Positions 17,234-25,804 of a DNA stretch of 64,000 bases are shown piece by piece. Source of the DNA: Pseudomonas bohemica (lineage in GTDB: Bacteria > Pseudomonadota > Gammaproteobacteria > Pseudomonadales > Pseudomonadaceae); contig NZ_NKHL01000120.1 of the NCBI RefSeq assembly GCF_002934685.1, positions 62,001 through 126,000 of the forward strand, given 5' to 3'. The translations under genes were made by a program, and so were the position numbers. Position 1 is the stretch's first letter. The number at the start of each line of letters is the position of its first letter. The notes under the pieces were generated by a model, which was not told the DNA's origin, made no database searches, and saw nothing but the letters and a program-made list of their open reading frames with translations.

Positions 17234-18796
17234 ATGTTGGACGCCAATCTTAAAGCTCAATTGAAATCGTACCTGGAGCGGATCACTCGCCCGATCGAGA
17301 TCGTCGCGTCCCTCGATGACGGCGCAAAATCCCAGGAAATGCTGGCATTGCTCAACGACATCGTCAGCAGCTCCAATCAGATCACCCTCGACACCAATGG
17401 CTCGGATGCACGCACGCCGTCCTTCGCCCTGAATAGCCCGGGCCAGGACATCAAGCTGCGTTTTGCCGGCCTGCCAATGGGTCACGAATTCACGTCGCTG
17501 GTACTGGCGCTGCTGCAAGTCGGCGGCTACCCATCCAAGGCCACTGAGGAAACCATCGAGCAGGCCCGTTCCCTGACCGGTGATTTCAAATTTGAAACCT
17601 ATTTCTCCCTGACCTGCCAGAACTGCCCTGACGTGGTCCAGGCGTTGAACCTGCTGGCTGTGCTCAACCCCAATGTGCAACATGTCGCCATTGAAGGCAG
17701 CTTGTTCCAGCAGGAAGTGACCGACCGCCAGATCATGTCGGTGCCGAGCATCTACCTGAACGGCGAACTGTTCGCCCAGGGCCGCATGAACCTGGAAGAG
17801 ATTCTGGCCAAGATCGACACCAGCGCCGGTGATCGTCAGGCAGAGAAACTCAACGCCAAAGAAGCGTTCGACGTGCTCGTCGTCGGCGGTGGCCCGGCTG
17901 GCTCTGCGGCGGCGATCTACGCGGCGCGCAAGGGTATTCGCACCGGTGTCGCAGCTGAGCGCTTCGGCGGTCAGGTGCTGGACACCATGGCCATCGAAAA
18001 CTTCATCTCGGTGCAGCACACCGAAGGTCCGAAACTGGCCGTCGCCCTTGAAGAACACGTCAAGGAATACGAAGTCGATATTATGAACCTGCAGCGCGGT
18101 GATCAGCTGATTCCGGGCAAGGATGGCGCGCTGCATCAGGTCAAGTTCGCCAGTGGCGGTGTGCTCAAAGCCAAGACCGTGATCCTGGCCACAGGTGCGC
18201 GCTGGCGCGAAATGAACGTTCCGGGTGAGCAGCAATACCGCAACAAGGGCGTGGCGTACTGCCCGCACTGTGACGGTCCGCTGTTCAAGGGCAAGCGCGT
18301 GGCGGTGATCGGCGGCGGTAACTCTGGCGTGGAAGCGGCGATCGACCTGGCCGGTATCGTGTCTCACGTGACCCTGCTGGAATTCGACAGCTCGCTGCGT
18401 GCCGACGCGGTGCTGCAACGCAAGCTGCACAGCCTGCCGAACGTCACCGTGCTGACCAGCGCCCTGACCAGCGAAGTGACTGGTGACGGCCAGAAGGTCA
18501 ACGGCCTGCGCTACAAGAACCGCATTACCAGCGAAGAAATCAACGTCGAGCTGGAAGGTATCTTCGTGCAGATCGGTCTGCTGCCGAACACCGAGTGGCT
18601 CAAGGGGACCATCGAGTTGTCGCCGCGTGGCGAGATCGTTGTCGACAACCGGGGTGAAACCTCGATCCCCGGCATCTTCGCCGCCGGTGACGTGACCACT
18701 GTGCCGTACAAGCAGATCGTGATTGCCGTAGGCGAGGGCGCCAAGGCCTCCCTCAGCGCATTCGATCACCTGATCCGCACCAGCGCTCCAGCGTGA
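17234..18796 (+). CDS. ahpF: Alkyl hydroperoxide reductase subunit F
   Basis: AhpF transfers electrons from NADH to AhpC. The 520-aa product has the family's three parts. The N-terminal tandem thioredoxin-fold domain has CQNC (Cys128/Cys131). The FAD domain has VVGGGPAGSAAAIYAAR near residue 216. The NADH domain has AVIGGGNSGVEAAIDLAG and the thioredoxin-reductase-like CPHC (Cys343/Cys346). The C-terminal GIFAAGDVTTVPYKQIVIAVGEGAKASL is the second FAD motif. AAGGAAAGCC precedes the ATG, and a terminator follows the stop. Confidence 0.96.
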   Translation: MLDANLKAQLKSYLERITRPIEIVASLDDGAKSQEMLALLNDIVSSSNQITLDTNGSDARTPSFALNSPGQDIKLRFAGLPMGHEFTSLVLALLQVGGYPSKATEETIEQARSLTGDFKFETYFSLTCQNCPDVVQALNLLAVLNPNVQHVAIEGSLFQQEVTDRQIMSVPSIYLNGELFAQGRMNLEEILAKIDTSAGDRQAEKLNAKEAFDVLVVGGGPAGSAAAIYAARKGIRTGVAAERFGGQVLDTMAIENFISVQHTEGPKLAVALEEHVKEYEVDIMNLQRGDQLIPGKDGALHQVKFASGGVLKAKTVILATGARWREMNVPGEQQYRNKGVAYCPHCDGPLFKGKRVAVIGGGNSGVEAAIDLAGIVSHVTLLEFDSSLRADAVLQRKLHSLPNVTVLTSALTSEVTGDGQKVNGLRYKNRITSEEINVELEGIFVQIGLLPNTEWLKGTIELSPRGEIVVDNRGETSIPGIFAAGDVTTVPYKQIVIAVGEGAKASLSAFDHLIRTSAPA

Positions 18797-18822
18797 TACC
18801 GGGCTGAGTTAGCGTAGAAACG

Positions 18823-18852
18823 AAAAACCTCATGAGCGATCATGAGGTTTTT
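18823..18852 (+). terminator. ahpF terminator
   Basis: Thirteen-base arms AAAAACCTCATGA and TCATGAGGTTTTT enclose GCGA and continue into TTTT. It closes ahpF and, being A/T-flanked on both sides, may also serve the leftward gloA gene. Confidence 0.85.
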
Positions 18853-18954
18853 TTCGTGCCCTCAATTCAGTAGCCGTCCGGCTCGCTGGAAGTGGCGTCT
18901 TTGATATCGCTACTGGCGCCAAGCCGTGCTGCTGCTACCGGCGCCAGTGATTCT

Positions 18955-19476
18955 TCAGACGGGCGTTGGCTGAATGATCTCGACCCAGTAGCCATCCGGG
19001 TCCTTGATGAAGGCCAGGCTGTTCATGCGCCCATCGCTCAGGCGTTTCTGGAAGTCCACACCCAGCTCTTCAAAGCGCGCGCAGGCGACATGCACGTCGG
19101 GCACCGACACACAGATGTGACCAAAACCGCGTGGGTCGCTGTTGCCGCTGTGGTAGGCAAAGGCCGGGTCTTTTTCGGTGCCGTGGTTATGAGTCAGCTC
19201 GAGAATGCCGGGAATGCCTTTCATCCAGACCGTGCGCGCGGCGTCGTCAGCTGGAATCTGCGCCTTGTCCACCAGTGCCAGGAAGTACAGGCTGAATTCG
19301 GCTTCAGGGAAATCGCGTTTCTCTACCAGGCTGAAGCCGAGCACGCGGGTGTAGAAGTCCAGCGAGGCGGTGACGTCCTTGACCCGCAACATGGTGTGGT
19401 TGAACACGAATTGGGCAGTGACGGCGTCCGGCTGTGCAGTGACGCCTGGGAGGGTGTTCAGTTCGTGCAGACTCAT
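18955..19476 (-). CDS. gloA: Lactoylglutathione lyase (glyoxalase I)
   Basis: The enzyme isomerises the methylglyoxal-glutathione hemithioacetal to S-lactoylglutathione. The 173-aa product is a two-module vicinal-oxygen-chelate protein. Four metal ligands are visible: His in FNHTMLRV, Glu in GILELTHNHG, His in RGFGHICVSV and Glu in GYWVEIIQP. The length and the SGNSDPRGFGHIC segment fit the longer, zinc-type eukaryote-like GloA found in pseudomonads. GGAG lies just upstream of the ATG. It is convergent with ahpF and not part of an operon here. Confidence 0.93.
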   Translation of the reverse strand: MSLHELNTLPGVTAQPDAVTAQFVFNHTMLRVKDVTASLDFYTRVLGFSLVEKRDFPEAEFSLYFLALVDKAQIPADDAARTVWMKGIPGILELTHNHGTEKDPAFAYHSGNSDPRGFGHICVSVPDVHVACARFEELGVDFQKRLSDGRMNSLAFIKDPDGYWVEIIQPTPV

Positions 19477-19624
19477 GGTGACTCCGGGTAATCGTGAAAA
19501 TGTTGCGCCATGATACGGGACGGCGCGCCCGAGCCAAACCCGAAAGTGTAGAACCTGTCCCGCAGCTCTTGTGGGCGGGGTCTGCGTGGCTCACACTTTC
19601 CGGCTCGACGTTCAGGTATCGGAC

Positions 19625-20176
19625 ATGGTTTTCTCGTTACGCAGTTTCTCTCTGGCAGGCGTCTGCCTGGCGCTTGGCCTGAACCCGGCAGCGGCTGCAG
19701 ATGCAATGATCGTCTGGCCCGGCGACTGGGAAGTCGAGACCTTGCCGCAGTCACAGCCTGCCCCTGATCGTCCTTCGGTGCAGGTCCGGCAGAGGGCAGT
19801 GAAGAACGATGAAAACGGCGACCCGGCGATGGTCGTGGAGCTGACTCAAACGCGCTTACAGCCCGGTCATGACGTCAATGTGCAGAGTGTCCTGCTGGAA
19901 ATGCGAAAAGCGGTGCAGATCAATTTCGTGCGCGGCGGATTTCAGAGCGTTTGCACGAAGATGAAGGAGAGCACGTTGAGCGAGATTCCTGCGATGGAAA
20001 CCACCTGCACGATCACGCAGAACGGCGCCCACGTGATGACCCAGACGCTGGTCGCGGCGGCCAACGATGAGATGGCCTGGTCGCTGTCCTATGCGGGTTC
20101 GGCCGACGGATACGCCGCCAATAAGGCTGAAGTCCTGCGCATTAGGAACAGCCTGCATCTGAATACAGCGCCTTGA
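19625..20176 (+). CDS. DUF4946 secreted protein
   Basis: A 183-aa protein with a signal peptide (MVFSLRSFSLAGVCLALGLNPAAAAD, cleavage after AAA). The mature part starts with MIVWPGDWEVETLPQ and contains two Cys (QSVCTKMKES and ETTCTITQ) that can form a disulfide. This pattern is the DUF4946 family of pseudomonads, of unknown function, probably periplasmic. I start at 19625, where the signal peptide begins. A short hairpin without a T-run follows the stop. Confidence 0.75.
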   Translation: MVFSLRSFSLAGVCLALGLNPAAAADAMIVWPGDWEVETLPQSQPAPDRPSVQVRQRAVKNDENGDPAMVVELTQTRLQPGHDVNVQSVLLEMRKAVQINFVRGGFQSVCTKMKESTLSEIPAMETTCTITQNGAHVMTQTLVAAANDEMAWSLSYAGSADGYAANKAEVLRIRNSLHLNTAP

Positions 20177-20200
20177 GCATGAGTCACCGGACATAAAGAA

Positions 20201-20216
20201 GCCCGCCGAAGCGGGC
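20201..20216 (+). terminator. Possible weak terminator after the DUF4946 gene
   Basis: A GCCCGC-CGAA-GCGGGC hairpin 25 bases after the stop. It lacks a T-run, so its strength is doubtful. Confidence 0.4.
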
Positions 20217-20565
20217 ATGGGGCGCTAATCCTTTAGCAGTCTTCATCCTGTAGAAGTGCGTGTGAAAAAAATGTGAAGAACTTCGCGGCAGGCCAGTTAC
20301 GGGCACTTTTTTAGCGGCTGTTCGTCGGTTCAACGAGCCACGAGAGTTTAGTCCGGGGCGTGCTGTCAATGTGAATAATAACGCGAACTCGTTACTGCTT
20401 TGTATTGATTTGATGTGCTGCGGGGGCTCTAGTTGCAGGGCCGGGTATACAGGATCGTCGACCCTTGGGAACGGTATGAACTTGAATGCCTTGCTTGTTC
20501 GGCGGGGCAGTGGCGAAATCCAATTTCCGATAAAATGCTGCGCGAATAATGCGGGGGTAAATACG
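20217..20565. other. Intergenic region without a recognisable gene
   Basis: About 350 bases of mixed composition. One short ORF (20371 onward) runs through the downstream terminator and shows no family resemblance. I see no RNA gene. Confidence 0.4.
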
Positions 20566-20603
20566 CTTATAAAAAACCCCTGTAGTAGGGGCTTTTTTAT
20601 AAG
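20566..20603. terminator. Bidirectional terminator of the MvaT-family gene
   Basis: CTTATAAAAAACCCC and GGGGCTTTTTTATAAG form a long symmetric hairpin. It sits 25 bases beyond the stop of the leftward mvaT-family gene and has T-runs for both directions. Confidence 0.85.
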
Positions 20604-20627
20604 ACTCTGGTATTGCAAGGCGAGCGA

Positions 20628-20990
20628 TCAGCCTCGCAGCCAGGAATCAACGGTTTCAGCACCGTATTGCTCTTTCCATGATTTCAGGCCGCGATGATTG
20701 CCGCCCTTGGTCTCGATCAGTTCGCCAGTGTGTGGGTTGTGATAAACCTTGACCACCCGCGCCCGGCGGCGTTTTGGGCCTGCCGGGGCTGCGGTTGCGG
20801 TCGACGGGTTAGGATCGAGGATGGCGATGATGTCACGCAGACTCTTGTCGTATGTGCTCATCAGTGCCTGGAGTTTCTGCTCGAATTCGATCTCCTTTTT
20901 CAGTCCGGCATCATTCTTCAGATTCTCCAGCTGGGCCAGCTGTTCCTGAAGGGCTTTTTCTGCTGCGCGAAACTCGGCAAGTCTGGACAA
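20628..20990 (-). CDS. mvaT: MvaT/MvaU family xenogeneic silencer (H-NS-like)
   Basis: A 120-aa nucleoid protein that coats AT-rich DNA and silences horizontally acquired genes in pseudomonads. The N-terminal coiled-coil dimerisation helix (residues 1-60) contains FRAAEKALQEQLAQLENLK. A basic linker (GPKRRRARVVKV) follows, then the DNA-binding domain with YHNPHTGELIETKGGNHRGLKSWKEQYG, which carries the family's GGNH/R motif. The start is TTG at 20988-20990, nine bases after GGAG, because the family begins MSxLAEFR. The sequence is nearer to MvaU/TurB than to MvaT of P. aeruginosa in the first helix, so the exact paralogue is uncertain. Confidence 0.9.
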   Translation of the reverse strand: MSRLAEFRAAEKALQEQLAQLENLKNDAGLKKEIEFEQKLQALMSTYDKSLRDIIAILDPNPSTATAAPAGPKRRRARVVKVYHNPHTGELIETKGGNHRGLKSWKEQYGAETVDSWLRG

Positions 20991-21361
20991 ATATAGTACT
21001 CCGGCGGTGAATGGCTGTTGTCAGCCCAACGCAAGCAACATAGACGCAAATAGAAGGCCTTGTGCTCATTTTGTCACTACCCCTCTGCGCCTTGACATTG
21101 ACATCGCGGTGGAAACTAACGTCGTGCTGTCAGCTTCACGTCGATGGTGGGGGTAGTTGTGATTCGCTACGGGACAAATAATGCACGTTTTTTACGAGAT
21201 GGAAAATAGGTGAGGGGCATTTGTTATATGAAACATGCAGGCCGAGATAAACACGTCTGACAAAAAATGCCGTGGCGGGCGCAAGCCCTTGTAAGTAATT
21301 TCTCAAACTAGGCGTCGCGCGGAAACTATCGATCTGCGCTGTACGCCACTGTTCCCGGTCT
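20991..21361. other. Upstream region of the MvaT-family gene
   Basis: About 370 bases, moderately AT-rich between 21165 and 21260. It holds the promoter of the silencer gene and the 3' flank of the TPR protein gene on the same strand. A short leftward ORF (from 21390) is not convincing. No terminator is obvious after the TPR gene. Confidence 0.4.
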
Positions 21362-22537
21362 CTACAGCCCTTGTTGCAAGGCAGGATCATCCGGGTTCAG
21401 CTGTTCCAGCTCCGCGAGCAAAACCTGCACTTTCTGCAGCTGTCCGGCTTGCTTCCAGTAATTGATGAGCAGGATGCGGGCGCTGCGATTGGCAGGCTGT
21501 CGTTGCAGGATATCTTCCAGTTGGCGTTGCGCTGGCTCAAGTTGCTGAAGGTCGTGCAGGGCGACGGCCAGATCATAACGGTAAGCCGTATTCTCAGGCT
21601 CCAACTCCACGGCCTTGGCCAGCGCCAGTAACGCGTATTCATTCTGCTGGTGGTGCAGCAACCACATGCCAAGCGCGTGTTGCAGCAACGAAGATTGGGG
21701 ATGTTTTTCCAGCAGTTGGGCTAGCTGTTGGCGTGAGCGATCGGTCTGGCCCTGTTGATCCAGCAGTTGCACCTGGGCGAGCCCGGCCGGAATGTTGTTG
21801 GGCTCCAATTTCAGGGCCAGGTCCAGCGCATCGGCGGCCTTGCGGGTATCGGAGCGGTTGACAAATAGCCTTGCCAGCTCTAGTTGGCTCTGCCCGCTGG
21901 GTGGTTGCGAGGCCAGGGTGCTTTCATATTGCGCGGCGGCGTCCTGGAGTGGGCCGTAATACAGTCCGACGTCATCGGGGGACAGGTCCAGCAACGCGCG
22001 GACCGCGCTGAAGCGTACGCCTTGATCGGGATCGTCCAGCAGCGGGCCGATCAGCACGCTGCGTTGCGCTTCCGGGACGATGGCGAGCACCGTGTCGATC
22101 GCGGCTTGCTGCACCAGGGGAGCAGGGCGTTTAAGGTCGCCGTCGAGAATTTTCAGCGCCTGCGCGCTGGGGTAGTTGCTCAGTTCGGCCAGCAGGCCGG
22201 CGCGGCGAATGTCCGAGAGATCGGTGCGAGTGAATTGCTGGTAGAGCACACGTGCGGCACCTGGCTTGCCGTTATGGGCCTGCTCCAATGCCTCGGCATA
22301 GCTGTGATTGACGACTGGCGCGGCGGGCGGGGCATGCCAGGCACGTACCAGTAATCCCAGCCCGAGCAACGCCAGCACCACGATCGCGGCGATCGCGATC
22401 TCCCTGCGGCGACGTGCTTTGGGTTGCGCTGGGGAGTTCTGCAAAGACGCTTTTGACATACCGATTTCCGTTTCTGCGTGGGCAGCAGCTTCGGGGAGTG
22501 CCGGCCGGGTGTCAAACGGCTTGAGTGCATTGGGCAT
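21362..22537 (-). CDS. Membrane-anchored TPR-repeat protein
   Basis: A protein of about 391 aa with one membrane segment (REIAIAAIVVLALLGLGLLV, near residues 45-66) and a long periplasmic helical-repeat domain. The first half (DTVLAIVPEAQRSVLIGPLL and on) has HEAT-like pairs. The second half contains about five TPR units, for example ADALDLALKLEPNNIPAGLA and ALAKAVELEPENTAYRYDLA. Such proteins usually scaffold other proteins, but no partner is indicated. The frame could begin at a TTG at 22567, but that lies inside the terminator of the next gene. I prefer ATG 22537; ATG 22459 is also possible. Confidence 0.7.
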   Translation of the reverse strand: MPNALKPFDTRPALPEAAAHAETEIGMSKASLQNSPAQPKARRRREIAIAAIVVLALLGLGLLVRAWHAPPAAPVVNHSYAEALEQAHNGKPGAARVLYQQFTRTDLSDIRRAGLLAELSNYPSAQALKILDGDLKRPAPLVQQAAIDTVLAIVPEAQRSVLIGPLLDDPDQGVRFSAVRALLDLSPDDVGLYYGPLQDAAAQYESTLASQPPSGQSQLELARLFVNRSDTRKAADALDLALKLEPNNIPAGLAQVQLLDQQGQTDRSRQQLAQLLEKHPQSSLLQHALGMWLLHHQQNEYALLALAKAVELEPENTAYRYDLAVALHDLQQLEPAQRQLEDILQRQPANRSARILLINYWKQAGQLQKVQVLLAELEQLNPDDPALQQGL

Positions 22538-22567
22538 GAATTTGCTGGCATCAGGCACCGAAAACAA

Positions 22568-22594
22568 AAAGCCCCGTCAACAGGACGGGGCTTT
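22568..22594 (-). terminator. Terminator of the ABC-F gene
   Basis: An 11-bp stem AAAGCCCCGTC/GACGGGGCTTT, reading leftward into TTTTTGTTTT. It lies 20 bases after the ybiT stop. Confidence 0.85.
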
Positions 22595-22614
22595 GAGCTA
22601 TTGCGCAGTCGTGC

Positions 22615-24201
22615 TTACAACACCACGCCTTGACTGCGCAGGTAATCGTCGTACGTGCCGCTGAAGTCGGTGACGCCGTTCGGGCTCAGCTCGATGATTC
22701 GGGTGGCCAAAGACGATACGAACTCGCGGTCGTGACTGACGAAAATCAGCGTGCCCGGGTAGTTCTCCAGCGCCAGGTTGAGCGCTTCGATCGATTCCAT
22801 GTCCAGGTGGTTGGTCGGTTCGTCCATCACCAGCACGTTCGGTTTTTGCAGGATCAGCTTGCCGAACAGCATGCGGCCTTGCTCACCACCGGAGATGACC
22901 TTCACCGACTTGAGGATTTCGTCGTTGGAGAACAGCATGCGACCCAGGGTGCCACGGATGATTTGCTCGCCCTGAGTCCACTGGCCCATCCAGTCGAACA
23001 GGCTGACATCGTCTTCGAAGTCATGGGCGTGGTCCTGAGCGTAGTAGCCCAGTTCCGCGCTCTCGGTCCACTTCACCGAGCCTGCGTCCGGGGTCAACTC
23101 ACCCATCAGCGTGCGCAACAGAGTCGTCTTGCCGATCCCGTTCGGGCCGATGATTGCCACGCGCTCGCCAGCTTCGACGGTGAAGCTGAAGTTCTTGAAC
23201 AGCGTCTTGCCGTCGAAGCCCTTGGACATCTGCTCGATGGTCACAGCCTGGCGGTGCAGCTTTTTGGTCTGCTCGAAACGAATGAACGGGCTGACGCGGC
23301 TCGATGGCTTGACCTCGGCCAACTGGATCTTGTCGATCTGCTTGGCGCGAGAGGTGGCCTGCTTGGCTTTCGAGGCGTTGGCCGAGAAGCGGCTGACGAA
23401 GGTCTGCAGTTCGGCGATCTGTGCTTTCTTCTTGGCGTTGTCCGACAGCAATTGCTCCCGGGACTGGGTCGCCGCGGTCATGTACTCGTCGTAGTTGCCC
23501 GGGAACAGGCGTAGCTCGCCGTAATCCAGGTCGGCCATGTGGGTGCAGACGCTGTTGAGGAAGTGCCGGTCGTGGGAAATGATGATCATGGTGCTGTTAC
23601 GCGCCGTGAGAATGGTTTCCAGCCAGCGAATGGTATTGATATCCAGGTGGTTGGTCGGTTCGTCGAGCAGCAACACTTCCGGATCGGAAAACAGCGCCTG
23701 AGCCAGCAGCACACGCAGTTTCCAGCCCGGCGCGACTTCAGTCATCGGGCCGAAATGCTGTTCCAGCGCAATGCCCAGACCCAGCAGCAGCTCGCCAGCG
23801 CGGGATTCTGCAGTGTAACCGTCCATTTCGGCGAATTCGGTTTCCAGTTCGGCAACGGCCATGCCGTCGTCCTCGCTCATTTCCGGCAGTGAGTAGATAC
23901 GGTCGCGCTCGGCCTTGACCTTCCACAGCTCTTCGTGACCCATGATCACCGTGTCGATCACGGTGAATTCTTCATAGGCGAACTGATCCTGGCGCAGCTT
24001 GCCCAGGCGCACGTTCGGCTCGAGCATGACCTGGCCACCAGAAGGCTCCAGGTCACCACCCAGAATCTTCATGAAAGTGGATTTGCCACAGCCATTTGCG
24101 CCGATGAGGCCATAGCGATTGCCGTTGTTGAATTTGACCGAGACGTTCTCGAACAGCGGCTTGGCGCCAAACTGCATCGTAATATTAGCTGTGGAAATCA
24201 A
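22615..24201 (-). CDS. ybiT: ABC-F subfamily ATPase YbiT
   Basis: ABC-F proteins have two ATPase domains on one chain, no membrane part, and act on the ribosomal E site. The 528-aa product has Walker A motifs GANGCGKST (domain 1) and GPNGIGKTT (domain 2), and Walker B LLLDEPTNHLD and LVMDEPTNHLD. A linker rich in Lys/Arg (residues about 240-310) lies between them. The first signature is degenerate (EVAPGWKLRVLLAQAL) while the second is normal (ISGGEQGRM). This and HMADLDYGELRLFPGNYDEYMTAATQ match E. coli YbiT closely. YbiT's cellular role is less clear than that of EttA. Confidence 0.93.
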   Translation of the reverse strand: MISTANITMQFGAKPLFENVSVKFNNGNRYGLIGANGCGKSTFMKILGGDLEPSGGQVMLEPNVRLGKLRQDQFAYEEFTVIDTVIMGHEELWKVKAERDRIYSLPEMSEDDGMAVAELETEFAEMDGYTAESRAGELLLGLGIALEQHFGPMTEVAPGWKLRVLLAQALFSDPEVLLLDEPTNHLDINTIRWLETILTARNSTMIIISHDRHFLNSVCTHMADLDYGELRLFPGNYDEYMTAATQSREQLLSDNAKKKAQIAELQTFVSRFSANASKAKQATSRAKQIDKIQLAEVKPSSRVSPFIRFEQTKKLHRQAVTIEQMSKGFDGKTLFKNFSFTVEAGERVAIIGPNGIGKTTLLRTLMGELTPDAGSVKWTESAELGYYAQDHAHDFEDDVSLFDWMGQWTQGEQIIRGTLGRMLFSNDEILKSVKVISGGEQGRMLFGKLILQKPNVLVMDEPTNHLDMESIEALNLALENYPGTLIFVSHDREFVSSLATRIIELSPNGVTDFSGTYDDYLRSQGVVL

Positions 24202-24714
24202 AGGGCTTACCTATCAATAACTTACGGAGCGCCGGTTTGAGCTGATACCGATTTGATACCAATCTGAACTTGAGTCAATCCTGCGCGCATACATAAACAG
24301 CAGCGTCCACGCTTCATGGCGGAGCTGCTGAGAAACTTGACGCGGAATCAAACCGGAATTTGCGCGCATTGTCGCATAAGTCGGACGACAGTTGTATGGC
24401 GGCCCTCTGGTCAATCGAAAATCACGTCGCTTGGCTATCCGATGTTTTATCGCCGGCGGTAGGCAGGGCCTAGGGCAGGAAATTTGGGATTTATTCAGCA
24501 ATCCTACAAAAGGCTGGGAAATAGCTCGCATATCCGGCAAAGCTGCCATGCGGTTCGTAGCAACTGGTGGACCCGGGCTGGGCGGTGCGACGTGAGCTGA
24601 CGAGTCAGAGTTTCATTACGAAGCTCGCTGAGCTTTGAAAGGGGAAAAAGCTGAACTAAAAACTGACTGGTAAGTCAGGATAGTCATCGGCATTTTCTCT
24701 CCCAAGGAATCATC
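24202..24714. other. Intergenic region between ybiT and the 78-aa gene
   Basis: About 510 bases, divergent between ybiT and the small rightward gene. The only structure I see is a pair of dyads with identical arms: CTGAC-GA-GTCAG at 24597-24608 and CTGACT-GGTA-AGTCAG at 24663-24678. No gene-like ORF is present. Confidence 0.4.
24597..24678 (+). promoter_or_regulatory. Two CTGAC/GTCAG dyads upstream of the 78-aa gene
   Basis: CTGACGAGTCAG (24597-24608) and CTGACTGGTAAGTCAG (24663-24678) share arms and lie 118 and 37 bases before the ATG at 24715. They could be operator sites of one regulator. This rests on symmetry alone. Confidence 0.25.
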
Positions 24715-24951
24715 ATGCGCACCTACACCCTCGAGTACCTGTTCAACGACGAACCGCGGACGCATCGCTTCGAACTCAAACAGCCGCAGCTGCCCGTGCA
24801 TGAGGCGGCCATGCACCTGCTCCAGCTGCATTTCGGCGATGCCGAGAACAGCTTGATCATGCCCAATGGCGAAGCGTCGCCGGAAGAAATTCTGGAGCAG
24901 GCCAAGCGCGATGGGCTGACTGAAATCAGGGTCGTCGATCAATCCGCCTGA
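24715..24951 (+). CDS. Small conserved hypothetical protein (78 aa)
   Basis: The sequence MRTYTLEYLFNDEPRTHRFE, with HEAAMHLLQLHFGDAENSLI and a C-terminal IRVVDQSA, looks like one compact alpha/beta domain with an acidic bias. A ribosome site (CCCAAGGAATC) precedes the ATG. I recognise it only as a small protein conserved in pseudomonads upstream of trmK. Function unknown. Confidence 0.65.
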   Translation: MRTYTLEYLFNDEPRTHRFELKQPQLPVHEAAMHLLQLHFGDAENSLIMPNGEASPEEILEQAKRDGLTEIRVVDQSA

Positions 24952-25072
24952 CGCAGTCGTCAAAACAGGTGCATTGTTGCGGTAGCATTTGAAAAGCCTC
25001 GCGTTGTCCCACAGAATCGCGCCCCGATCTGGCAGCCACTTGCCGGAAGGTTGAAGTGAATTGGGGCAGCAG

Positions 25073-25804
25073 TTGAACGAACAAACATTGTCCATGCGCC
25101 TGGAGCGCGTGGCGGCCCATGTGCCGATGGGGGCGCGACTGGCGGATATAGGTTCGGATCACGGCTATTTGCCGGTCGCGCTGATGCGTCGCGGCCTCAT
25201 TGAGGCAGCGGTAGCTGGGGAAGTGGCAGTGACGCCATTCCAGTCGGCTGTGCGCACGGTGCATGAGAATGGCTTCGGTCGACAGATCACTGTGCGTCTG
25301 GCCAATGGACTCGCGGCGATCGAACCGCCCGACCGGATCACGGCGATCAGCGTTTGCGGCATGGGCGGCAAGACGATTCGCGACATCCTCGACAGCGGCA
25401 AGGCGCATTTGACCGGTCAGGAGCGTCTGATCCTGCAGCCCAACGGCGGCGAACAGCCCTTGCGCCACTGGTTGATGAACAATGATTACCGCATCCTTTG
25501 CGAGGAAATGCTGCGCGAGAAGCGCTTCGACTACGAGATCATTGTCGCCGAGCGCACGGGACCTGTGCCGTACACCGCCGAGCAACTGTATTTTGGCCCG
25601 CTACATATGCAAGCCCGTAGCCCGGCGTTCCTGCTCAAGTGGCAGCGTCTGTTGAGTCTGAAGAAACGGACCTTGACCAATTTCTCCCGCGCACGGCGGG
25701 CTGTGCCCCAAGAGAAACTGCAAGAGATGGCACGACAAATCGAGTGGATAGTCACGTTGCTCGACGGCCCGGCCGATACGCAAGCCAGCACCTGCGCAGA
25801 ATGA
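25073..25804 (+). CDS. trmK: tRNA (adenine(22)-N1)-methyltransferase TrmK-like
   Basis: An S-adenosylmethionine methyltransferase expected to methylate N1 of A22 in tRNAs. The product is about 243 aa. The SAM-binding motif is RLADIGSDHGYLPVALM, followed by AVAGEV. The catalytic-region motif SVCGMGGKTIRDIL is typical of TrmK. A basic helical C-terminal part begins near residue 165. No ATG fits the family start: candidates are TTG at 25061, TTG at 25073 (MNEQTLSMRLERVAAHVP) and ATG at 25094. I favour 25073 because the family begins that way and GGGG lies six bases upstream. Confidence 0.8.
   Translation: MNEQTLSMRLERVAAHVPMGARLADIGSDHGYLPVALMRRGLIEAAVAGEVAVTPFQSAVRTVHENGFGRQITVRLANGLAAIEPPDRITAISVCGMGGKTIRDILDSGKAHLTGQERLILQPNGGEQPLRHWLMNNDYRILCEEMLREKRFDYEIIVAERTGPVPYTAEQLYFGPLHMQARSPAFLLKWQRLLSLKKRTLTNFSRARRAVPQEKLQEMARQIEWIVTLLDGPADTQASTCAE

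Noticed and set aside
17141..18769. A 542-codon ORF opposite ahpF
   Set aside because: A mirror frame of ahpF; composition is typical of antisense high-GC coding DNA.
20371..20697. A 108-aa plus-strand ORF
   Set aside because: It runs through a strong terminator and into the antisense of the mvaT-family gene; no family resemblance.
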